A stretch of 15,423 bases of DNA from JACCYQ01 sp036675565 (GTDB lineage: Bacteria > Bacteroidota > Bacteroidia > Chitinophagales > Chitinophagaceae), in NCBI GenBank assembly GCA_036675565.1, contig JAKFER010000133.1, positions 1-15,423 of the forward strand, given 5' to 3'. This document shows, piece after piece, positions 12,472 through 15,423 of this stretch. The notes beneath the pieces are model-generated. The model did not search any database and was not told the origin of the DNA. It saw only the letters and a program-made list of their open reading frames with translations. Both the position numbers and the translations under genes were made by a program. The stretch's first letter is position 1. Every line of letters begins with the position of its first letter.

Positions 12472-13794
12472 ATGAGAAAATATCTACTTTCCCTGATTTC
12501 CCTGGTAATGTTTTTCTATTCAGATCTAACTGCACAGGATAGAAAATGTGCAGCAAATGAAGTAATGGAAAGACAAATTTCAAAAAACCCTGGGTTAGCT
12601 ACAAAAATGCTGGCAATTGAAAAACATACACAGGAGTTTGTAGCTGCTAAACGATCTTTAAACTCAAATAAAGGAAAACCTCCGGGAACACCTGGTGGAG
12701 GTAATGGAGGTGGAGGTGGTAGTGAAGATCCTCCTTCTACGTTTAACCCGGTTACTATTCCCGTGGTGGTTCATGTAATTTATAATAATGAAAATCAGAA
12801 TATAAGCAACACAAGGATTACTGAACAAATTGATATTCTTAATGATGATTTTGCAGCTAATAATTCTGATATAGATAATTATATTCCGGACCAATATAGC
12901 ACAGTAGTTTCCCAGGGTGCTGAAATTAGTTTTTGCCTGGTTCAAACCAAACGTGTACAAACTTCAGTAAGTTCTTTTAGCACAAACGACGCAATGAAAT
13001 TTAGTAGTTCCGGAGGAAGTGATGCTGTAGATCCAACAAAATACCTGAACATCTGGGTTTGTAATATGAGCGGTGGCATTTTAGGATACGCACAATTCCC
13101 GGGAGGCAATCCTGAAACAGATGGTGTTGTAGTACTTTATTCTGCTTTTGGAAACTCAGGTGGAAACTATGGATTGGGACGAACTGCTACTCATGAAGTA
13201 GGTCATTATTTCAATTTGCGGCATATTTGGGGCGACAGACGTTGTGGTTCTGATTTGGTGGATGATACACCACTGCATGACGCTGCTAATTATGGATGTC
13301 CTTCTAATGGCGCTACAAGTAATTGTAAAGGTCCGATTGTAGAAATGTGGATGAATTACATGGATTATACTTATGACAGGTGCATGTATATGTTTAGTGA
13401 AGGTCAATCGCTAAGAATGCAGGCAACATTATCAGCAGGAGGTCCGCGGGAAAGCATGGTACAAACAGATGCTTGTGCAACCAAATCTTCTTCAATACCT
13501 GCTAATCATTTAATGGAATCAAATATTTTTAATGATAAATTAAGTGGCTTCCAGGTATATCCAACATTAACTGCTGGAAATATTAATATCCGTTTTTATT
13601 CTTCGAAAAACAATGTAGCTGAACTCACATTATTTAACAATGCTGGAGTAATGGTAGCTAAAAAAAGATTTGCAGTCAATGAAGGACAAAATATTAAATC
13701 CATTGAACTGGAAAATTTAGCTAATGGCTTATATATTGCACGCCTGCATGAAAATGGCGTTACACAAACGCAGAAACTGGTAGTTCAACATTGA
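12472..13794 (+). CDS. Secreted M43 (pappalysin-like) zinc metalloprotease with T9SS sorting domain
   Basis: This 440-residue protein is predicted to be exported and then secreted or surface-anchored through the type IX system. A signal peptide covers about 1-21 (cleavage near LTA-QD). A propeptide-like segment (22-68) is followed by a Gly/Pro-rich linker (69-88) and the catalytic domain (about 92-335). The zinc site is HEVGHYFNLRH (241-251) and the Met-turn is NYMDY (Met297), as in M43B metzincins. Cysteines at 258, 276, 285, 304 and 335 may form disulfides. The C-terminal domain (about 355-440), with GFQVYP and ending in an NGLYIARL strand and QKLVVQH, fits a type A sorting domain, though the usual VYPNP is VYPTL. 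A TAGATTTA sequence at 12438 is a possible -7 box lacking the final G. Confidence 0.93.
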   Translation: MRKYLLSLISLVMFFYSDLTAQDRKCAANEVMERQISKNPGLATKMLAIEKHTQEFVAAKRSLNSNKGKPPGTPGGGNGGGGGSEDPPSTFNPVTIPVVVHVIYNNENQNISNTRITEQIDILNDDFAANNSDIDNYIPDQYSTVVSQGAEISFCLVQTKRVQTSVSSFSTNDAMKFSSSGGSDAVDPTKYLNIWVCNMSGGILGYAQFPGGNPETDGVVVLYSAFGNSGGNYGLGRTATHEVGHYFNLRHIWGDRRCGSDLVDDTPLHDAANYGCPSNGATSNCKGPIVEMWMNYMDYTYDRCMYMFSEGQSLRMQATLSAGGPRESMVQTDACATKSSSIPANHLMESNIFNDKLSGFQVYPTLTAGNINIRFYSSKNNVAELTLFNNAGVMVAKKRFAVNEGQNIKSIELENLANGLYIARLHENGVTQTQKLVVQH

Positions 13795-13811
13795 ACACTT
13801 TTTTACGTATG

Positions 13812-13846
13812 AAAAGAGAAACAATCATTTGGTTTCTCTTTTTTTT
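13812..13846. terminator. Bidirectional Rho-independent terminator
   Basis: AAAAGAGAAAC (13812-13822) pairs perfectly with GTTTCTCTTTT (13832-13842) around a 9-base loop. Plus-strand Ts continue to 13846 and the minus strand also ends in a T-run, so it can serve the protease gene and the convergent acetyltransferase gene. Confidence 0.85.
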
Positions 13847-13861
13847 AATGCTAAGCATGCT

Positions 13862-14311
13862 TTATATAATTATGCTGCAATTGATCCATTCCGGATCAAA
13901 GTCTGCATTGTACTTTTTGTAAAAATTTATGGCTGGTTCGTTCCATTCCAATACCTGCCATACTATGGCATTTAATTTTTTTTCTTTGGCTTCTTCAATC
14001 AACTGGTCCATCAGTAGTTTTCCTAAACCTTTGCCCCTGCTTTTTTCTGTTACCAAAATATCTTCCAAATACATTCTTTGCCCTTTCCATGTACTATAAC
14101 GGACATAATACAGCGCAAATCCACAAACAATACCATTTTCCTCTGCCACAAAGGCCCACCATACTGGATTTCGCCCAAACCCACTTTCTTCAAAATGTTC
14201 CAGTGTAACAGTTACTTCATCAGGCGCCTTTTCATAATCGGCCAGTTCCTGTATCAATTCCAATAATCGTGGACAATCTTCTTTTATGGCCCTTCTAATA
14301 TTAATACTCAT
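13862..14311 (-). CDS. GNAT N-acetyltransferase, SSAT (diamine acetyltransferase)-like
   Basis: This 149-residue acetyl-CoA-dependent acetyltransferase has the GNAT acetyl-CoA loop RGKGLGKLL (92-100). It resembles the spermidine/spermine and thialysine acetyltransferase branch through RRAIKEDCPRLLELIQELADYEK (6-28), FEESGFG (40-46), GFALYYVRYSTWKGQRMYLED (64-84) and WNEPAINFYKKY (123-134), where Tyr131 matches the proposed general acid of SSAT. The substrate could be a polyamine, thialysine or another amine; sequence alone does not decide. Its ATG overlaps the TGA of the serine hydrolase gene (14308-14311), so the two are translationally coupled. Confidence 0.88.
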   Translation of the reverse strand: MSINIRRAIKEDCPRLLELIQELADYEKAPDEVTVTLEHFEESGFGRNPVWWAFVAEENGIVCGFALYYVRYSTWKGQRMYLEDILVTEKSRGKGLGKLLMDQLIEEAKEKKLNAIVWQVLEWNEPAINFYKKYNADFDPEWINCSIII

Positions 14312-15423
14312 TGTTGTTTTACTTTTTTAGCTTTAAAAGTTCCATTGGGTTGTGTAAAGTTCACGGCAACAATTTCTCCATTATCGGTTTCTTCAAACAA
14401 CACACTAAACCCCTGTAATGATTTAAATACGAATTTATGTTTTTCAGTGGGTGTCAATTCATATTCCGGTTGTCCTTCAACAAAAGCATACAAGGTGCTG
14501 TCCCCCTTAATATAAAATTTTGCACTGGCGCCCGGCGACAATTCATATTCTCCCACATATTTTTCCAACTCCTGTTTTGTAATGGACTTAGCTTTCGGTT
14601 TGCGAGTAAATGCAAGATCCTCTTTCAACCCTTGTTGTAATGGCAAAGTTAATTTCACAATTTCAGCTGCAGTATTCATGTAGAACTGGATGTATAATTG
14701 TCCAGGATTGCTGGTATCAATGCCATCTTTCTTGTCGATCGTGAAAGGTTCAAAAATGTCATAATGGTAATGACGCAGCCAGCTTGTATCGATCGGTGTA
14801 TAAGCAAACAAGGAATCATTTTTCATTATAACTTCCATAATTCCATAACCTGGATGTTCATACAATCCTTCATAAGCAGTTAAATCAAGAGAGGGCTTGG
14901 TTCCATTTTTCCGGTTACTGCCAACACCTTTTTTTGTTTCTTTAGCTATTGCTTTGGCTTCTGTTTCGGCACGGTTAATATTCCCCAGCCAATCGATCGG
15001 TTTTAAATTGAACAACCGGTCACTGACCATATTTCTGACAATGGAAGTAACAGAAGATCCGTTTTGATTGGTTAGTACAATGATGCCAATGCTGTCACTT
15101 GGATAAAAACTGGTGGATGCTGAAAATCCATCAATATTACCACCATGTTCAACACGGTAATGACCTCTATAAGAGCTCGTCATCCATCCAAACCCATAAT
15201 TACCAAAATGTATATCAGGATTATCCTTATCAGGTAAGCCACCCCTGATGACCATTTGAGAACTGCTTGCCTGGCTAATATAGGATGCAGGTAAAACTTC
15301 TTTCCCTTTAAATTTTCCACCATTTATCCAGGTGATCACCCAATTGGCCATTTCATTTACATTGCTGTTAATACTGCCGGCTGGTCCCATTGCATCAATA
15401 TTGTAATAATCCATTTTTTTTAT
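14308..15423 (-). CDS. Serine hydrolase of the beta-lactamase/class C family, C-terminal part (5' end outside window)
   Basis: The frame is open to the window edge (Ile-Lys-Lys before Met at 15414), so that Met is internal and about the first 200 or more residues, including the SxxK and YxN catalytic motifs, lie beyond the edge. The visible part begins with AMGPAGSINSNVNEMANWV, typical of the region after YxN in AmpC/esterase-like serine hydrolases. HGG at residues 90-92 (counted from that Met) occupies the KTG-like third motif. From about residue 170 on, two DUF3471-type C-terminal modules are suggested by LTAYEGLYEHPGYG and LEKYVGEYEL. Such proteins are usually exported peptidases or esterases; the signal peptide is not visible. 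The stop overlaps the start of the acetyltransferase gene. Confidence 0.88.
   Translation of the reverse strand: MKKMDYYNIDAMGPAGSINSNVNEMANWVITWINGGKFKGKEVLPASYISQASSSQMVIRGGLPDKDNPDIHFGNYGFGWMTSSYRGHYRVEHGGNIDGFSASTSFYPSDSIGIIVLTNQNGSSVTSIVRNMVSDRLFNLKPIDWLGNINRAETEAKAIAKETKKGVGSNRKNGTKPSLDLTAYEGLYEHPGYGIMEVIMKNDSLFAYTPIDTSWLRHYHYDIFEPFTIDKKDGIDTSNPGQLYIQFYMNTAAEIVKLTLPLQQGLKEDLAFTRKPKAKSITKQELEKYVGEYELSPGASAKFYIKGDSTLYAFVEGQPEYELTPTEKHKFVFKSLQGFSVLFEETDNGEIVAVNFTQPNGTFKAKKVKQQ

Noticed and set aside
1..15423. CRISPR array, tRNA, rRNA, insertion sequence or phage genes
   Set aside because: No regularly spaced repeats, cloverleaf-like sequence, transposase or integrase motifs were seen by eye on either strand.

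Overview
The window is AT-rich chromosomal DNA from a member of the Bacteroidota, most likely Chitinophagaceae or a close relative (inferred). The evidence is a secreted protease with a type IX secretion (T9SS) C-terminal domain, a DUF4296 lipoprotein end, two genes of the futalosine route to menaquinone, several promoters with the Bacteroidota -7 box TAnnTTTG, and a general lack of Shine-Dalgarno sequences. No tRNA, rRNA, CRISPR array, insertion sequence or integrase was seen. Both edges cut genes.

Region 1 (1-1904): the end of a DUF4296 protein, then scoA-scoB, the two subunits of succinyl-CoA:3-ketoacid CoA-transferase. Region 2 (1901-7383): a signalling island. On the minus strand a 7TM membrane protein, a sensor-poor histidine kinase and a NarL/FixJ response regulator form an operon. 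Two further NarL-type regulators follow on the plus strand, the first paired with a SAM methyltransferase. The 7TM gene is longer than its first canonical start allows: the frame runs 56 codons further upstream, to an ATA codon that sits inside a strong inverted repeat just after a -7 box.

Region 3 (7405-11371): cofactor genes. A fold-type IV PLP enzyme (possible aminodeoxychorismate lyase) converges on mqnB-mqnD. From a divergent promoter opposite mqnB run two tandem eukaryote-like 6-pyruvoyltetrahydropterin synthase homologues and folE, closed by a clear terminator. Together these suggest pterin/folate and menaquinone synthesis. Region 4 (11372-15423): fabD preceded by a perfect 18-bp palindrome, a T9SS-secreted M43 metalloprotease, a bidirectional terminator, and a minus-strand pair of a serine hydrolase (cut by the edge) and an SSAT-like acetyltransferase joined by an ATGA overlap.

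Most genes are ordinary housekeeping or common accessory genes. The most unusual parts are the start region of the 7TM-kinase-regulator operon and the paired PTPS genes beside folE.
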